From the NCBI GenBank assembly GCA_947631115.1, contig CANRKB010000004.1:55657-119656 (forward strand): a stretch of DNA of 64,000 nt, in the 5' to 3' direction. Below are positions 1-9,204 of the stretch, one piece after another. The notes below the pieces were generated by a model. It searched no databases. It was not told the origin of the DNA and saw only the letters and a program-made list of their open reading frames with translations. The position numbers were made by a program, and so were the translations under genes. The stretch comes from an uncultured Clostridia bacterium. GTDB taxonomy: Bacteria > Bacillota > Clostridia > Oscillospirales > Ruminococcaceae. Every line of letters begins with the position of its first letter. The first letter of the stretch is position 1.

Positions 1-19
1 CGTAAAATTCTGTACGCAT
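1..19 (-). CDS. Start of a protein gene leaving the left edge (partial)
   Basis: Only the start codon and about five further codons are in the window (reading M-R-T-E-F-Y on the minus strand). The call rests on an AGGA ribosome-binding site about 6 bases before the ATG and on a near-consensus promoter upstream at 83-111. The product cannot be told from so few residues. Confidence 0.5.
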
Positions 20-82
20 AGTTATTCCTTTCTGACTGTGGTATGTATGCCTGCTATATTTTGGCATATATACTCATTATTT

Positions 83-111
83 ATTATAACACATTTCCTC
101 GGATATTTCAA
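83..111 (-). promoter_or_regulatory. Sigma-A type promoter for the left-edge gene
   Basis: On the minus strand TTGAAA (106-111) and TATAAT (83-88) are separated by 17 bases. Transcription would start near 76 and run off the left edge, leaving a leader of about 57 nt. Confidence 0.75.
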
Positions 112-176
112 CATATATAAACAGCTATAACAAAATTTTTTGGAATTGTGTGTGACTTTATTTTTTATTATAACTA

Positions 177-205
177 TTGACAATTTCACCTTATTGTGGT
201 ATTAT
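177..205 (+). promoter_or_regulatory. Promoter for the small secreted protein at 284
   Basis: TTGACA (177-182) and TATTAT (200-205) with a 17-base spacer precede the gene at 284 by about 80 bases. A GGGGG ribosome-binding site lies just before its ATG. Confidence 0.75.
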
Positions 206-283
206 GAAATTAGTAAGAGCGGTATGTTTATATTTATTAAACGTTTAAAAGTTTTTAATTAGCTTTAAAAGGGGGAATTTGAC

Positions 284-559
284 ATGAAGAAAAAAATTAT
301 TGCAATTGTTATTGCCGCCACAGCTACCGCAGCTTTGGGGATAAGCGTTTCAGCAATGACTATGTTAAGCTCGGCTCATGATGAAAAATCTATCGAAGAA
401 CTGAGACAGGAGCTTCCCGAACCTGACAAACAGCACGTCGAAGAAATGGAAGCACAAGGTTATACACTGGTAGGCATTGATACGTTTAACGACGAAAATG
501 GTTTTTACGTTGATCTGACTTTTGAAAAGGACAACACTTCAACGCACCCTTATGCTTAA
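284..559 (+). CDS. Small secreted protein, unknown function
   Basis: The 91-residue product starts with a classical signal peptide: three lysines, a hydrophobic stretch and a likely cleavage after V-S-A near residue 24. The mature part is short and acidic. Its last 30 residues (E-A-Q-G-Y-T-L-V-G ... F-E-K-D-N) resemble residues about 50-80 of the neighbouring product at 656, so the two genes look like paralogues, this one being short or truncated. No known domain is recognised. Promoter and ribosome-binding site are good, so it is probably expressed and exported. Confidence 0.7.
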   Translation: MKKKIIAIVIAATATAALGISVSAMTMLSSAHDEKSIEELRQELPEPDKQHVEEMEAQGYTLVGIDTFNDENGFYVDLTFEKDNTSTHPYA

Positions 560-655
560 ACGGCAGGGGTAAGTAAATAGTAATATGAATATGCTGCCTT
601 TACTAAAAACATTTTCTAAGGAGGTCTTTTTAAGAAAAAAACATTAAGAAAGATT

Positions 656-1270
656 TTGAGCACAATCGTAACAGCGTCTATTATTGTAACTTCCGGCATT
701 ATAGCAAATGCTGAAACTATCTCAGAATCAATCACTGAAGTGAATGAAGCAAACTCTGAAACTAATTATGAGAAAACTGATGTAGACATTTCTCTTGAAA
801 ACGATGGATATAATCTTGTTTCAGAGGAAGGGTATATTGACGATGAAACAGGTTTGTTCTTTGTTGATAAAACATATGTTAAAGACAATAATCCATCTGA
901 TGTTATGCCCTTAAGCGTTACGCCGTTTAACAAAGTAGTAAGTAAGACAAGAACAATTTATGGAACACCAACTGCAACAAGTGGAACTCGTCTGTTTACA
1001 ATGTACGTAAGCGGTGATTTTATTTGTTACTATGAAGAGGATATTGTAGTAAAAGATGTTGAAGCATATACAAAATCTGATAATGTATCCGGTTCGTGGT
1101 ATCTAGATAAGAAATTAACTTGGGAAAACAATTGTGGTTCTAACATAATTGGTCATATGTATGCATATATTGAATACATTATTACTGTAAAATTCCCAAG
1201 TGGAGAAAAGGCTGATTTAAAATTATGGCTCGACGTAAATGTTTTAGGAGAAGAAACAGTAAAAAACTAA
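656..1270 (+). CDS. Secreted protein, unknown function; start codon apparently missing
   Basis: The frame encodes an exported protein of about 200 residues with a Tyr/Thr-rich C-terminal half of unknown fold. The frame stays open upstream of the TTG at 656 through eight codons (from 632) that supply the Lys/Arg-rich n-region of a signal peptide. A perfect AAGGAGGT (618-625) sits six bases before codon 632, exactly where a start belongs, but that codon is AAG and none of ATG, GTG or TTG is there. Initiation at TTG 656 would give a signal peptide without positive charges and a ribosome-binding site 30 bases away. It may be a start-less pseudogene, use an unusual start or carry a sequence error. 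It is paralogous to the product at 284. Confidence 0.55.
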   Translation: MSTIVTASIIVTSGIIANAETISESITEVNEANSETNYEKTDVDISLENDGYNLVSEEGYIDDETGLFFVDKTYVKDNNPSDVMPLSVTPFNKVVSKTRTIYGTPTATSGTRLFTMYVSGDFICYYEEDIVVKDVEAYTKSDNVSGSWYLDKKLTWENNCGSNIIGHMYAYIEYIITVKFPSGEKADLKLWLDVNVLGEETVKN

Positions 1271-1310
1271 ACCTGTTATTTTAGCCGAAAGTAGTGTATA
1301 ACGTTTAAAT

Positions 1311-1349
1311 GCCGCCCGTAGTTGTTCTACAGGCGGCAATTTTTGTTTT
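1311..1349 (+). terminator. Intrinsic terminator after the secreted-protein pair
   Basis: An 11-bp stem with one mismatch (1311-1321 with 1327-1337, GCCGCC paired with GGCGGC at its base) is followed by a T-rich tract at 1340-1349. It lies between convergent genes and may also slow transcripts coming from rplQ. Confidence 0.75.
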
Positions 1350-1363
1350 AAGTTTTAAACGGA

Positions 1364-1705
1364 TCAAACCAGCTCTATGATCGCCATTTCTGCTGCGTCG
1401 CCTCTGCGGGGACCGATCTTGTAGATCCTGGTATAACCGCTCGCTCTGTCAGCGTACTTAGGAGCTATCTCGTCAAATACCTTCTTCGCAACGTCCTCTT
1501 TCGTGATGTAAGAATAAACCTGGCGCTTTGTGTGAAGGGTATTCGCCTTGCCGAGAGTGATCATCTTCTCAGCCTCGGCTCTTACTTCCTTTGCTCTTGT
1601 AACGGTAGTTTCGATCTTGCCGTTTTCGAGCAGGAAAGTAACCATTCCTCTGAGCATCGCTTTTCTATGGTCGCTTGTTCTTCCTAACTTCCTTGAACCT
1701 GGCAT
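1364..1705 (-). CDS. rplQ: 50S ribosomal protein L17
   Basis: L17 is a structural protein of the large subunit near the exit tunnel. The 113-residue product has the family N-terminus ([19 protein letters not shown]) and the conserved end ([20 protein letters not shown]), so it is full length. It is the last gene of the alpha part of the ribosomal operon, 39 bases after rpoA. Confidence 0.97.
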   Translation of the reverse strand: MPGSRKLGRTSDHRKAMLRGMVTFLLENGKIETTVTRAKEVRAEAEKMITLGKANTLHTKRQVYSYITKEDVAKKVFDEIAPKYADRASGYTRIYKIGPRRGDAAEMAIIELV

Positions 1706-1744
1706 TTTATTTTCTCCTTTCGGTGAAACTCATTTCCCGGACGC

Positions 1745-2704
1745 TTACTTGTTCTCGTCCGAATTCATAAGATCGCAGCCGAGCGACTGGAGCTTGGCTT
1801 TGACCTCGTCAAAGGACTTTTTGCCGAGGTTTCTGACTTTCATCATATCCTCAGGCGACTTGTTTACAAGATCCTCGACGGTGTTTATTCCCGCTCTCTT
1901 TAAGCAGTTGAACGAACGCACCGAAAGCTCCAGCTCTTCGATAGTCATTTCGAGAACTTTGTCCTTGCGGCTTTCTTCCTTTGTTTCCATAAGCTCCTGG
2001 GGATTTGTATCGTCAGAAAGCTCTGCAAACATACTAAGCCTTTCGATAAGGATCTTTGCCGCATAAGAAACAGCTTCTTTTGCGGAAATCGTTCCGTCCG
2101 TCCATATCTCGATTATAAGCTTTTCGTAGTCGGTTTTCTGACCGACGCGCGTATTCTCAACCGTGTAGTTGCACTTGAGAACAGGTGTGTAGATGCTGTC
2201 TATCGGAATAACGCCTATAACGGGCTGGAGCTGCTGTTTGTTCTGCTCCGCCGAAACATAGCCTCTTCCTCTGTCGAGCGTAATATCCATATAGAGCTTT
2301 GCGCCTGCACCGAGAGAAGCAATGTGCATTCCCGGATCGAGTATCTCGACCTCGCTGTCGGTCTTTATATCGCCCGCAGTTACTTCACATTCGCCCTCTG
2401 CCTCAATGTAGATCGTCTTGGGAGCTTCGCCGTACATCTTAGCTCTAAGCCCTTTAATATTAAGAATTATCTCCGTTACGTCCTCTTTAACGCCGGGGAC
2501 AGTGGAAAATTCGTGCTGTATGCCGTCTATCTTTACAGACGTAGCCGCAACTCCCGGAAGCGACGAGAGCAATACTCTCCTCAGACTGTTTCCGAGCGTG
2601 TTTCCATAACCCGTCTGAAGCGGTTCGAGAACGAACATTCCGTAGGTTCCGTCTGACCTCAGCTTCGAGGTCTCGATGTTGAGCTTTTCGATTTTTTCAA
2701 GCAT
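1745..2704 (-). CDS. rpoA: DNA-directed RNA polymerase subunit alpha
   Basis: The alpha subunit nucleates RNA polymerase assembly and its C-terminal domain contacts UP elements and activators. The 319 residues match the normal length: the N-terminal assembly domain covers about 1-230 and the helix-hairpin-helix C-terminal domain about 250-315 (L-K-R-A-G-I-N-T, then R-N-L-G-K-K-S). It sits between rpsD and rplQ as in other Firmicutes, but the gap to rpsD is unusually long at 304 bases. Confidence 0.98.
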   Translation of the reverse strand: MLEKIEKLNIETSKLRSDGTYGMFVLEPLQTGYGNTLGNSLRRVLLSSLPGVAATSVKIDGIQHEFSTVPGVKEDVTEIILNIKGLRAKMYGEAPKTIYIEAEGECEVTAGDIKTDSEVEILDPGMHIASLGAGAKLYMDITLDRGRGYVSAEQNKQQLQPVIGVIPIDSIYTPVLKCNYTVENTRVGQKTDYEKLIIEIWTDGTISAKEAVSYAAKILIERLSMFAELSDDTNPQELMETKEESRKDKVLEMTIEELELSVRSFNCLKRAGINTVEDLVNKSPEDMMKVRNLGKKSFDEVKAKLQSLGCDLMNSDENK

Positions 2705-3008
2705 TGGTAACCCTCCCGCTTGTCATCTTTGCAAAGCGATAAACGCTCTGCCGCTTGTCAATTATCCTTTTCGCGCACATAAAAGGGACTTCTTTCCTTT
2801 TAAAGCCTCGGCTTTATTCATAAACAAATTCTGCGAAAGATCCCTCAGTCTGTATTCCTGTTAATTTTAAATCATACCATATCGGCAAACCCTTTGATTT
2901 GTCGTACCGTCATAACGGCAGTATTGACAGATATTCTGTCCTCTAAACGCATTGCGCCTGATATGAATTAAAAATAACTGCACTAAATATCTGTATGCTG
3001 CCGAGCAA
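2705..3008. other. Intergenic gap rpoA-rpsD, no gene seen
   Basis: This 304-base spacer inside the operon holds no convincing ORF; the longest minus-strand frame with a start is about 19 codons. It carries short palindromes (for example AAAGCC-GAGGCTTT near 2802 and GACAG/CTGTC near 2926-2940) but no clear promoter or terminator. S4 autoregulates this operon in Bacillus, so a regulatory role for this region is possible but not shown. Confidence 0.5.
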
Positions 3009-3617
3009 TTATTTAGAATACAGCTCGATAATCAGGTGTTCAGCTATCTCATAGTCGAGGTCGCTGTCACGCTGGAACAAGCGCGTTACCTTGGCGGTCT
3101 GCTTCTCCTTGTCTACGTCGAGCCATGTGGGAGTCAGTCTTCCGCCTGCCACTTCCGCGATCTGCTCAAACTTCTTGCTTTTCTTGCTCTTTTCTCTGAG
3201 GGAGATAACGTCTCCTACCTTAACTCTGTAAGAGGGAATATCTACTCTCTTTCCGTTCACACAGAAATGACCGTGAGATACGAGCTGACGAGCCTCGCGG
3301 CGCGTAGTTGCCATACCCATTCTGAAAACTATATTGTCCAGACGGCTTTCAAGAAGTCTTATGAGGTTTTCGCCTGCGATACCCTCTTCTTTGGTAGCAA
3401 GCTCATAATAGTGATAGAACTGTTTTTCAAGAACGCCGTAGATAAATTTGAGCTTCTGCTTTTCTTTCAGCTGCTGACCGTACTCGGAAACTTTCTTGCG
3501 GCGAGCGCCGTCTTTCTGAAATCTCATGGACTTCTTCTTTTCCGAATAGCCGAGAACAGCGGGGCTGATGTCAAGGCTTCTGCACTTTTTCAAAATCGGG
3601 TCGCGATTTACTGCCAT
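3009..3617 (-). CDS. rpsD: 30S ribosomal protein S4
   Basis: S4 is a primary 16S rRNA binder that starts small-subunit assembly. The 202-residue product carries the S4 RNA-binding fold at about residues 90-155 (L-L-E-S-R-L-D-N, S-H-G-H-F-C-V-N-G). The N-terminus has one cysteine (C12) instead of the four-Cys zinc site, so it is the zinc-free form. An internal frame M-R-F-Q-K-D-G agrees with the family. Confidence 0.97.
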   Translation of the reverse strand: MAVNRDPILKKCRSLDISPAVLGYSEKKKSMRFQKDGARRKKVSEYGQQLKEKQKLKFIYGVLEKQFYHYYELATKEEGIAGENLIRLLESRLDNIVFRMGMATTRREARQLVSHGHFCVNGKRVDIPSYRVKVGDVISLREKSKKSKKFEQIAEVAGGRLTPTWLDVDKEKQTAKVTRLFQRDSDLDYEIAEHLIIELYSK

Positions 3618-3721
3618 AATAAATTATCCTCCGTTATTTAATCCGATTATCGGCATTTTGCCGACGCCGAGCAAACGTAGCACTCGGTGCTTTATTTTGT
3701 CTGTTCCTGCTTTGCCGTAGG

Positions 3722-4117
3722 TCAGACTCTTCTTCTCTTGGGGGGTCTGCATCCGTTGTGAGGAATGGGGGTAACGTCCTTTATGAGCTTTACCTCAAGT
3801 CCTGCCGTCTGAAGCGCTCTGATTGCCGCCTCGCGTCCCTGACCGGGTCCCTTTACGAAAACTTCAACAGTCTTAAGACCGTGTTCCATAGCTGCCTTTG
3901 CCGCAACGTCCGCCGCCGACTGAGCCGCAAACGGTGTGGACTTTCTCGAACCCTTAAATCCGAGTTCACCTGCGGACGCCCATGAAATAGCGTTTCCCTG
4001 AAGATCGGTTATTGTAACTATGGTATTGTTGAAAGACGACTGGATATGCGCCTGACCGTTTTCGATGTTCTTGCGCTCACGGCGTCTGCGAATGACCTGT
4101 TTCTTCTGTTGTGCCAT
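3722..4117 (-). CDS. rpsK: 30S ribosomal protein S11
   Basis: S11 forms part of the small-subunit platform. The 131-residue product is full length, with the family core ([13 protein letters not shown]) and the conserved end ([18 protein letters not shown]). It follows rpsM by 18 bases. Confidence 0.98.
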   Translation of the reverse strand: MAQQKKQVIRRRRERKNIENGQAHIQSSFNNTIVTITDLQGNAISWASAGELGFKGSRKSTPFAAQSAADVAAKAAMEHGLKTVEVFVKGPGQGREAAIRALQTAGLEVKLIKDVTPIPHNGCRPPKRRRV

Positions 4118-4135
4118 TTTTTTAATTACGCCTCC

Positions 4136-4507
4136 TTACTTTTTCTTGTTGGCAATGGTCTTCTTCGGACCTTTGCGAGTTCTGGCGTTTGTCTTTGTAC
4201 GCTGACCGCGAACGGGAAGACCCTTGCGGTGGCGTGTGCCGCGATAGCAGTTTATCTCTACGAGGCGCTTTATGTTGAGCGCAACCATTCTTCTGAGGTC
4301 GCCCTCTACGACATAGCCGTCCTTGTCGATAACTTCGCGGATCTTTGATTCCTCGTCGTCGGTGAGATCCTTAACGCGAGTATCGGGATTTACTCCCGCC
4401 TTTGCCAGAATATCATTTGCGGATTTTCTGCCGATACCGTATACATAGGTAAGACCTATCTCTACGCGCTTTTCCTTTGGCAGGTCCACTCCTGCAATTC
4501 TTGCCAT
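4136..4507 (-). CDS. rpsM: 30S ribosomal protein S13
   Basis: S13 lies in the head of the 30S subunit and contacts the P-site tRNA and the 50S subunit. The 123-residue product has the canonical start ([20 protein letters not shown]) and the basic tail ([14 protein letters not shown]). It follows rpmJ by 12 bases, the usual order. Confidence 0.98.
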   Translation of the reverse strand: MARIAGVDLPKEKRVEIGLTYVYGIGRKSANDILAKAGVNPDTRVKDLTDDEESKIREVIDKDGYVVEGDLRRMVALNIKRLVEINCYRGTRHRKGLPVRGQRTKTNARTRKGPKKTIANKKK

Positions 4508-4519
4508 AACTTATCCTCC

Positions 4520-4633
4520 TTAACCCTGTCTTTGTTTGTGTTTGGGTTCAACACAAATAACCATAACCTTGCCCTTGCGCTTTATAACTTTGCACTTGTC
4601 GCACATGGGCTTGACCGAAGGTCTGACTTTCAT
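4520..4633 (-). CDS. rpmJ: 50S ribosomal protein L36
   Basis: This tiny gene encodes 37 residues starting [11 protein letters not shown] and ending K-Q-R-Q-G. It is the zinc-binding form of L36, with ligands C11, C14, C27 and H32 all present. A good GGAGG lies just before the ATG at 4633. It sits between infA and rpsM as in most bacteria. It is too short to appear in ordinary ORF lists. Confidence 0.97.
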   Translation of the reverse strand: MKVRPSVKPMCDKCKVIKRKGKVMVICVEPKHKQRQG

Positions 4634-4675
4634 CGTAATGCCCTCCTAATTATAACTTTTCCCTGCTGACGCGGT

Positions 4676-4903
4676 TTATTTTGCGCGCCAGGTGATTCTG
4701 CCCTTTGTAAGATCGTAGGGCGACATCTCAACGGTAACCTTGTCTCCCGGCAAAATGCGGATATAATTCATTCTGAGCTTTCCGCTTATGTGTGCCAGAA
4801 TCTTGTGTCCGTTTACAAGCTCCACCTTGAACTGCGCGTTCGGCAAAGCCTCAAGAATCGTTCCCTCAACCTCAATTACGTCTTCTTTAGACAAGCTATT
4901 CAC
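4676..4903 (-). CDS. infA: Translation initiation factor IF-1
   Basis: IF-1 is a single OB-fold protein that covers the ribosomal A site during initiation. The 75 residues cover the fold ([15 protein letters not shown] near the start, [10 protein letters not shown] near the end). The start overlaps the end of the KOW-protein gene by four bases, which indicates translational coupling. Confidence 0.97.
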   Translation of the reverse strand: MNSLSKEDVIEVEGTILEALPNAQFKVELVNGHKILAHISGKLRMNYIRILPGDKVTVEMSPYDLTKGRITWRAK

Positions 4904-5148
4904 TCCTCCGTGCGCATAAACATTTCTGCCAATGCCCGCCTCAGCCTTTTGTCCGTCAGCTCCGAAAGCTCTATGAGCTTATGGGTGGGACGAACGTGCT
5001 TTTTGTTCTTTTTTTTCGGCGTATCAAGCTTTCGCTCTTTGCCGTCGGCAACATATACAAACTCTTGTTCGAGCTTTGTAACGACCATCGCCCTGCCTTT
5101 GTCGTGACCCGCAAGGCTTATAACAACGCTTCCCGCCTTTATATCCAT
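4900..5148 (-). CDS. KOW-domain RNA-binding protein (L14e-like)
   Basis: The 82-residue product has a KOW motif at the N-terminus ([13 protein letters not shown]) and a basic middle ([14 protein letters not shown]). Small proteins of this kind, annotated as KOW or L14e/L6e/L27e-like, are commonly found between map and infA in Clostridia. It probably binds rRNA or the ribosome; the exact role is unknown. It lies two bases after map and overlaps infA by four. Confidence 0.85.
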   Translation of the reverse strand: MDIKAGSVVISLAGHDKGRAMVVTKLEQEFVYVADGKERKLDTPKKKNKKHVRPTHKLIELSELTDKRLRRALAEMFMRTEE

Positions 5149-5150
5149 AC

Positions 5151-5906
5151 TCAGTGACGCTCCAGTGTCAATATAAGAGGCTCGCCGCTTGTAATTGCTA
5201 CGGTATGCTCAAAGTGGCACGAAAGGCTGTTGTCGGTCGTGACGACCGTCCACTTGTCGCCGAGTATCTTTACCTCGCGGAAATGAGAATTTACCATTGG
5301 CTCTATCGCGATAGTCATTCCCGGCATAAGGCGCGGTCCGTGACCTGCCTTTCCTTCGTTGGGTACTTCGGGATCTTCGTGCATTTCGCGTCCTATCCCG
5401 TGTCCTATAAACTTTTCCGCTACGGCGTAACCTCCGCTCTTGACGTGAGTTTCAATCGCGTGTGATATGTCGCCTATGCGGTTTCCCGCGACTGCCTTTT
5501 CGATGCCCTTGTAGAGAGCTTCTTCGGTAAATTTCATCAGCCGTTTCGCTTCATCGGAAATTTCTCCGACAGCGAATGTCTTTGTATTGTCGCCCATAAA
5601 TCCGTCAAGCTCGGCTACTATGTCGCATGACAGGATGTCGCCGTCTTTCAGGATCTTTTTCTTATTCGGGATCCCGTGTATCAGCTCCTCGTTTACCGAA
5701 AAGCAGTTGTGACCCGGAAATCCTCCGTATCCCTTGCAGGGGCAATGACCGCCGTGCGACACGATATAGTCGTTTACGATCCTGTCGAGTTCCCACGTGG
5801 AAATGCCCGCGACAGCGTTCTTTCCCGCAAGAGCCAGAGCCTGCGCCGCAAGCTCTCCCGCTTTCATCATTCCTTTAAGTTCGGTCTGATTCTTTATAGA
5901 GATCAT
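5151..5906 (-). CDS. map: Methionine aminopeptidase, type I
   Basis: This enzyme removes the initiator methionine from new proteins. The 251-residue product is full length and keeps all five metal ligands: D95, D106, H169, E202 and E233, plus the substrate histidine H78 in I-H-G-I-P. There is no N-terminal SH3-binding extension. It lies one base after adk, the standard order in the spc operon. Confidence 0.97.
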   Translation of the reverse strand: MISIKNQTELKGMMKAGELAAQALALAGKNAVAGISTWELDRIVNDYIVSHGGHCPCKGYGGFPGHNCFSVNEELIHGIPNKKKILKDGDILSCDIVAELDGFMGDNTKTFAVGEISDEAKRLMKFTEEALYKGIEKAVAGNRIGDISHAIETHVKSGGYAVAEKFIGHGIGREMHEDPEVPNEGKAGHGPRLMPGMTIAIEPMVNSHFREVKILGDKWTVVTTDNSLSCHFEHTVAITSGEPLILTLERH

Positions 5907-5907
5907 T

Positions 5908-6543
5908 TTATTCGCCCTTTATTGCCGCAAGCGTCAGACGAGAGGTTTCGGATATCTCGTTCTGTCCTTTTACGGTAACGAGCTTTCCTCTCTTTTCATA
6001 ATAATCCTTTAGCGGAGCGGTCTTTTCATGATAGGTTTTAAGACGCGCAAGGACCGTTTCGGGCTTGTCGTCTATTCTCTGTACGACCTTTGCGCCGCAA
6101 GCGTCGCATATTCCCTCGACCTTTGTGGGCTTATACTCTATGTGATAGGAATTTCCGCAGCCCTCGCAGACTCTTCTTCCGCTCATGCGGGCGATTATCG
6201 CGTCATCGGGAACGTCTATCTCGATGACCTTGTCGATCTCAACTCCCATGCTTTCGAGCGCTTCAGCCTGCTGTACCGTTCTCGGAAAACCGTCGAGGAT
6301 AAAGCCGTTTTGTGCGTCGGGCTGAGCTATTCTGTCCTTTAAGATGCCGATAACGACTTCGTCCGGAACAAGCTCTCCCGCGTCCATATAGCTCTTAGCC
6401 TTTAGTCCTGCCTCAGTCGAATTTTTTACTGCCTCGCGGAGCATATTTCCCGTAGAAATAGCGGGGATATTCAGCTCCTTGCATACGACCTCTGCTTGTG
6501 TGCCTTTGCCGGCGCCCGGTGCGCCAAGGAATATCATATTCAT
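5908..6543 (-). CDS. adk: Adenylate kinase
   Basis: The enzyme interconverts ATP + AMP and two ADP. The P-loop G-A-P-G-A-G-K-G-T occupies residues 7-15 and the AMP site includes D-G-F-P-R-T at 84-89. The lid carries four cysteines (C126, C129, C146, C149), the structural zinc type common in Gram-positives. The 211-residue length is normal, and the gene lies between secY and map as expected. Confidence 0.98.
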   Translation of the reverse strand: MNMIFLGAPGAGKGTQAEVVCKELNIPAISTGNMLREAVKNSTEAGLKAKSYMDAGELVPDEVVIGILKDRIAQPDAQNGFILDGFPRTVQQAEALESMGVEIDKVIEIDVPDDAIIARMSGRRVCEGCGNSYHIEYKPTKVEGICDACGAKVVQRIDDKPETVLARLKTYHEKTAPLKDYYEKRGKLVTVKGQNEISETSRLTLAAIKGE

Positions 6544-6621
6544 AAGTTACTCTCCTGACTTACAGCTTAGATTCCTGCGGCATACTTAAAGCCGAAGCTT
6601 TAAGCAGACCGCATTTTACAC

Positions 6622-7965
6622 TTAATCCAAAAATCCCGGGTGATGACGCATCGTGATCTGGCTCTCAAGAGTACGAACAGTTTCGAGAGCAACGCCGACA
6701 ACGATAAGAAGCGTTGTACCGCCCAGTGAAAGTCCCGAGAAGTTCGGGTTTATCCACGAGAGGATTATCGGCAAAATCGCGATTATACCGAGGAAAATTG
6801 CGCCAATAAGAGTTATTTTGTTCAGCGAATTATAGATGAAGTCCGACGTGGGCTTTCCGGGGCGATAGCCGGGGATTGCACCGTTGTTTTTCTTCAGGTT
6901 GTTCGCTATTTCGATAGGATTGTACGAAATCGCAACGTAGAAATAGTTGAACGCGATTATCAGTACAAAGTAGATTATTGCGTAACCCACGGAACTCTGG
7001 CTGAAGAACTGCACAAAGCCCTCCCAGAACGGGTGTCCGCTCGAACCGTCGCCTCTGATTCCGAAGAAGAACAAGATCGTCTGCGGAAGCGACATTATCG
7101 ACATTGCAAAGATTATCGGCATAACGCCGCTCATTGCAACTTTAATCGGGATATGAGTTGACTGTCCGCCGTACATTTTGCGTCCAACGACGCGCTTTGC
7201 GTACTGAACGGGTATCCTGCGCTCTGCGTTTGTCATAAAGATAACGAACCAGATCATTGCCGCGTACATGATTACAACGATAACTACGAAGATAATGTTC
7301 TTCATATCCTGCTGGCAAAGTCTGACGAAAGTCTGTATCTGGTCGGGGAAACGAGCGACGATACCTGCGAAGAGTATCATTGAAATTCCGTTTCCTATGC
7401 CGTTTTCGTTTATTCTGTCGCCGAGCCAGATAATAACGCAAGCTCCTGCGACAAAGCAAGCGATTATGGTCGCCGCGGAAAGTATCTGCGCGAACAAGTC
7501 GGCTTTCTCGCCATACTTTAAGATCTCAACATGGTAGCCGTCTACGCTGGTTCCGTTTCTTAAAGAGAAATAGAACGCGGTCGCCTGTAAAAGCGCAATT
7601 CCGAGAGCGACATATTTTGTGATCTTGTTTATCTTTTTACGTCCCGGCTCGCCCTCTTTTGAGAGCTTTTCAAGCGGCGGTATCGCAACCGTAAGCAGCT
7701 GGATAATGATCGACGCGTTGATGTAGGGAGTAATTGACATAGCTAGGAGCGTTCCGTTTCCGAGAGCGCCGCCCGTCATGGTATCGAGATAGCTGAGCAG
7801 TGAAGCTCCGTCTATCATGTTCGATATGGCGGTGTTGTCGAGGAAAGGAACGAAAATGCATGAACCCAAGCGGAATATGACGAGGATAAACAGTGTGTAC
7901 AAGATCTTTTTGCGAAGCTGGGTATCTACCCAAGCGTTACGAAAGACCTGAAGCATTCCGTTCAA
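6622..7965 (-). CDS. secY: Protein translocase channel subunit SecY
   Basis: SecY forms the membrane channel for Sec-dependent export and membrane insertion. The 447-residue product shows the ten transmembrane segments, the family N-terminus (F-R-N-A-W-V-D-T-Q-L-R-K-K-I) and the conserved cytosolic loop (R-R-I-P-V-Q-Y-A-K-R). It directly follows rplO (no spacer) and precedes adk. SecD/SecF is encoded at 51524. Confidence 0.98.
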   Translation of the reverse strand: MNGMLQVFRNAWVDTQLRKKILYTLFILVIFRLGSCIFVPFLDNTAISNMIDGASLLSYLDTMTGGALGNGTLLAMSITPYINASIIIQLLTVAIPPLEKLSKEGEPGRKKINKITKYVALGIALLQATAFYFSLRNGTSVDGYHVEILKYGEKADLFAQILSAATIIACFVAGACVIIWLGDRINENGIGNGISMILFAGIVARFPDQIQTFVRLCQQDMKNIIFVVIVVIMYAAMIWFVIFMTNAERRIPVQYAKRVVGRKMYGGQSTHIPIKVAMSGVMPIIFAMSIMSLPQTILFFFGIRGDGSSGHPFWEGFVQFFSQSSVGYAIIYFVLIIAFNYFYVAISYNPIEIANNLKKNNGAIPGYRPGKPTSDFIYNSLNKITLIGAIFLGIIAILPIILSWINPNFSGLSLGGTTLLIVVGVALETVRTLESQITMRHHPGFLD

Positions 7966-8409
7966 TTACATCACCTCAGCCTTTCCGCCCGCCTTTTCTA
8001 TTTTTTCCTTAGCTGTCGCCGTAAACTTTGCAGCCTTTACGGTGAGCTTCTTTGTAAGTTCGCCGTTGCCTAAGATCTTTACGCCGTCTTTGACATTCTT
8101 TATTGCGCCTGCTTCGATAAGAGCCTGCGCGTCAACCTCCGCTCCGTCCTCAAAGCGCTTTTCAAGCTCGGATACGTTCACTGCCGCAAATTCCTTTGCG
8201 AAGATGTTGTTAAATCCGCGCTTGGGCATTCTTCTCTGAAGCGGCATCTGTCCGCCCTCAAAACCGGGTCTTATAGATCCGCCCGAACGAGCTTTCTGAC
8301 CTTTGTGTCCCTTACCGGCGGTCTTTCCGTTTCCTGAGCCGTGACCTCTGCCGATACGCTTTACTTCCTTTGTGGAGCCTGCTGCGGGAGCTAATTCGTG
8401 TAGCTTCAT
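7966..8409 (-). CDS. rplO: 50S ribosomal protein L15
   Basis: L15 is a late-assembly protein of the large subunit. The 147 residues start [20 protein letters not shown], the family start, and hold the glycine-rich [18 protein letters not shown] region. A start five codons earlier (8424) exists but has no ribosome-binding site and would add residues not found in L15, so 8409 is preferred. Confidence 0.96.
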   Translation of the reverse strand: MKLHELAPAAGSTKEVKRIGRGHGSGNGKTAGKGHKGQKARSGGSIRPGFEGGQMPLQRRMPKRGFNNIFAKEFAAVNVSELEKRFEDGAEVDAQALIEAGAIKNVKDGVKILGNGELTKKLTVKAAKFTATAKEKIEKAGGKAEVM

Positions 8410-8481
8410 ATTATTGCACCCCATTTCTTTGGTCGGCAGGCGAGAAAATCATTCTCGGCGTCTGCCGTCTGTATTTGTTTT

Positions 8482-8661
8482 TTATGCTTCTTCGACCTTT
8501 ACAAGGTGTGCGATCTTTCTGATCTTTCCCTTTGTAGCCTCGTTGTCGGGCTGGATCGTGACGGAATTCGTCTTGTTAAGTCCGAGAGAATTCGCCGTGG
8601 CGATCTGGTCTTTCTTGCAGCTGTTTAAAGAGCGTACAAGAGTAATTTTTAAATTTGCCAT
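8482..8661 (-). CDS. rpmD: 50S ribosomal protein L30
   Basis: This short gene encodes 59 residues (MANLKITLVRSLNSCKKDQI at the start), the usual length of bacterial L30. Conserved features are the initial K-I-T-L-V-R-S and the T-N-S-V-T-I-Q-P-D-N loop. It has a GGAGG site before the ATG and lies between rpsE and rplO, the usual place. Confidence 0.96.
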   Translation of the reverse strand: MANLKITLVRSLNSCKKDQIATANSLGLNKTNSVTIQPDNEATKGKIRKIAHLVKVEEA

Positions 8662-8685
8662 TATGATCTCCTCCTATGCTCTTTT

Positions 8686-9186
8686 TCAGATTTCCTTTAC
8701 GGTCTTGCCTCTGAGAGCCGCAACTTCTTCCGCTGTTCTAAGTGCCGTAAGACCTGCCATTGTAGCTCTTACAACGTTGCAGGGATTGTTTGAACGCAGG
8801 GACTTTGTACGAATGTTCTTTATTCCTGCCATTTCAATTACCGCACGAACGGGGCCGCCCGCTATAACGCCCGTACCTTCGGGAGCCGGACGCATAAGAA
8901 CTGCGCCTGCGCCGAATTTACCCGTTATCTCGTGGGGAATCGTTGTTCCTTTAAGCGCAATCTTGTGGAGATTTTTCTTTGCGTCCTCAATACCCTTGCG
9001 GATAGCGTCGGGAACTTCGTTGGACTTTCCCATTCCGAATCCCACCGTGCCTTTTCCGTCGCCGACAACGACAAGCGCCGAGAATTTCATGATTCTTCCG
9101 CCCTTAACGGTCTTTGATACGCGGTTTATTGCGACAACCTTTTCAGCAAGTTCTTCTGTCTGCTGTTCATGTTCGATTCTAGCCAA
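8686..9186 (-). CDS. rpsE: 30S ribosomal protein S5
   Basis: S5 supports decoding accuracy near the mRNA entry site. The 166-residue product has the double-stranded RNA-binding-like N-domain ([15 protein letters not shown]) and the [13 protein letters not shown] loop, and a normal C-domain. It follows rplR by 18 bases. Confidence 0.98.
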   Translation of the reverse strand: MARIEHEQQTEELAEKVVAINRVSKTVKGGRIMKFSALVVVGDGKGTVGFGMGKSNEVPDAIRKGIEDAKKNLHKIALKGTTIPHEITGKFGAGAVLMRPAPEGTGVIAGGPVRAVIEMAGIKNIRTKSLRSNNPCNVVRATMAGLTALRTAEEVAALRGKTVKEI

Positions 9187-9204
9187 AGTCTTGTTCCCTC
9201 CTTA

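Noticed and set aside
2324..2656. Plus-strand ORFs across rpoA and other ribosomal genes
   Set aside because: They are antisense shadows of strongly conserved genes, lack ribosome-binding sites and match no family.
8410..8424. Longer start for rplO
   Set aside because: No ribosome-binding site, and the extra residues are absent from L15 families; 8409 fits better.
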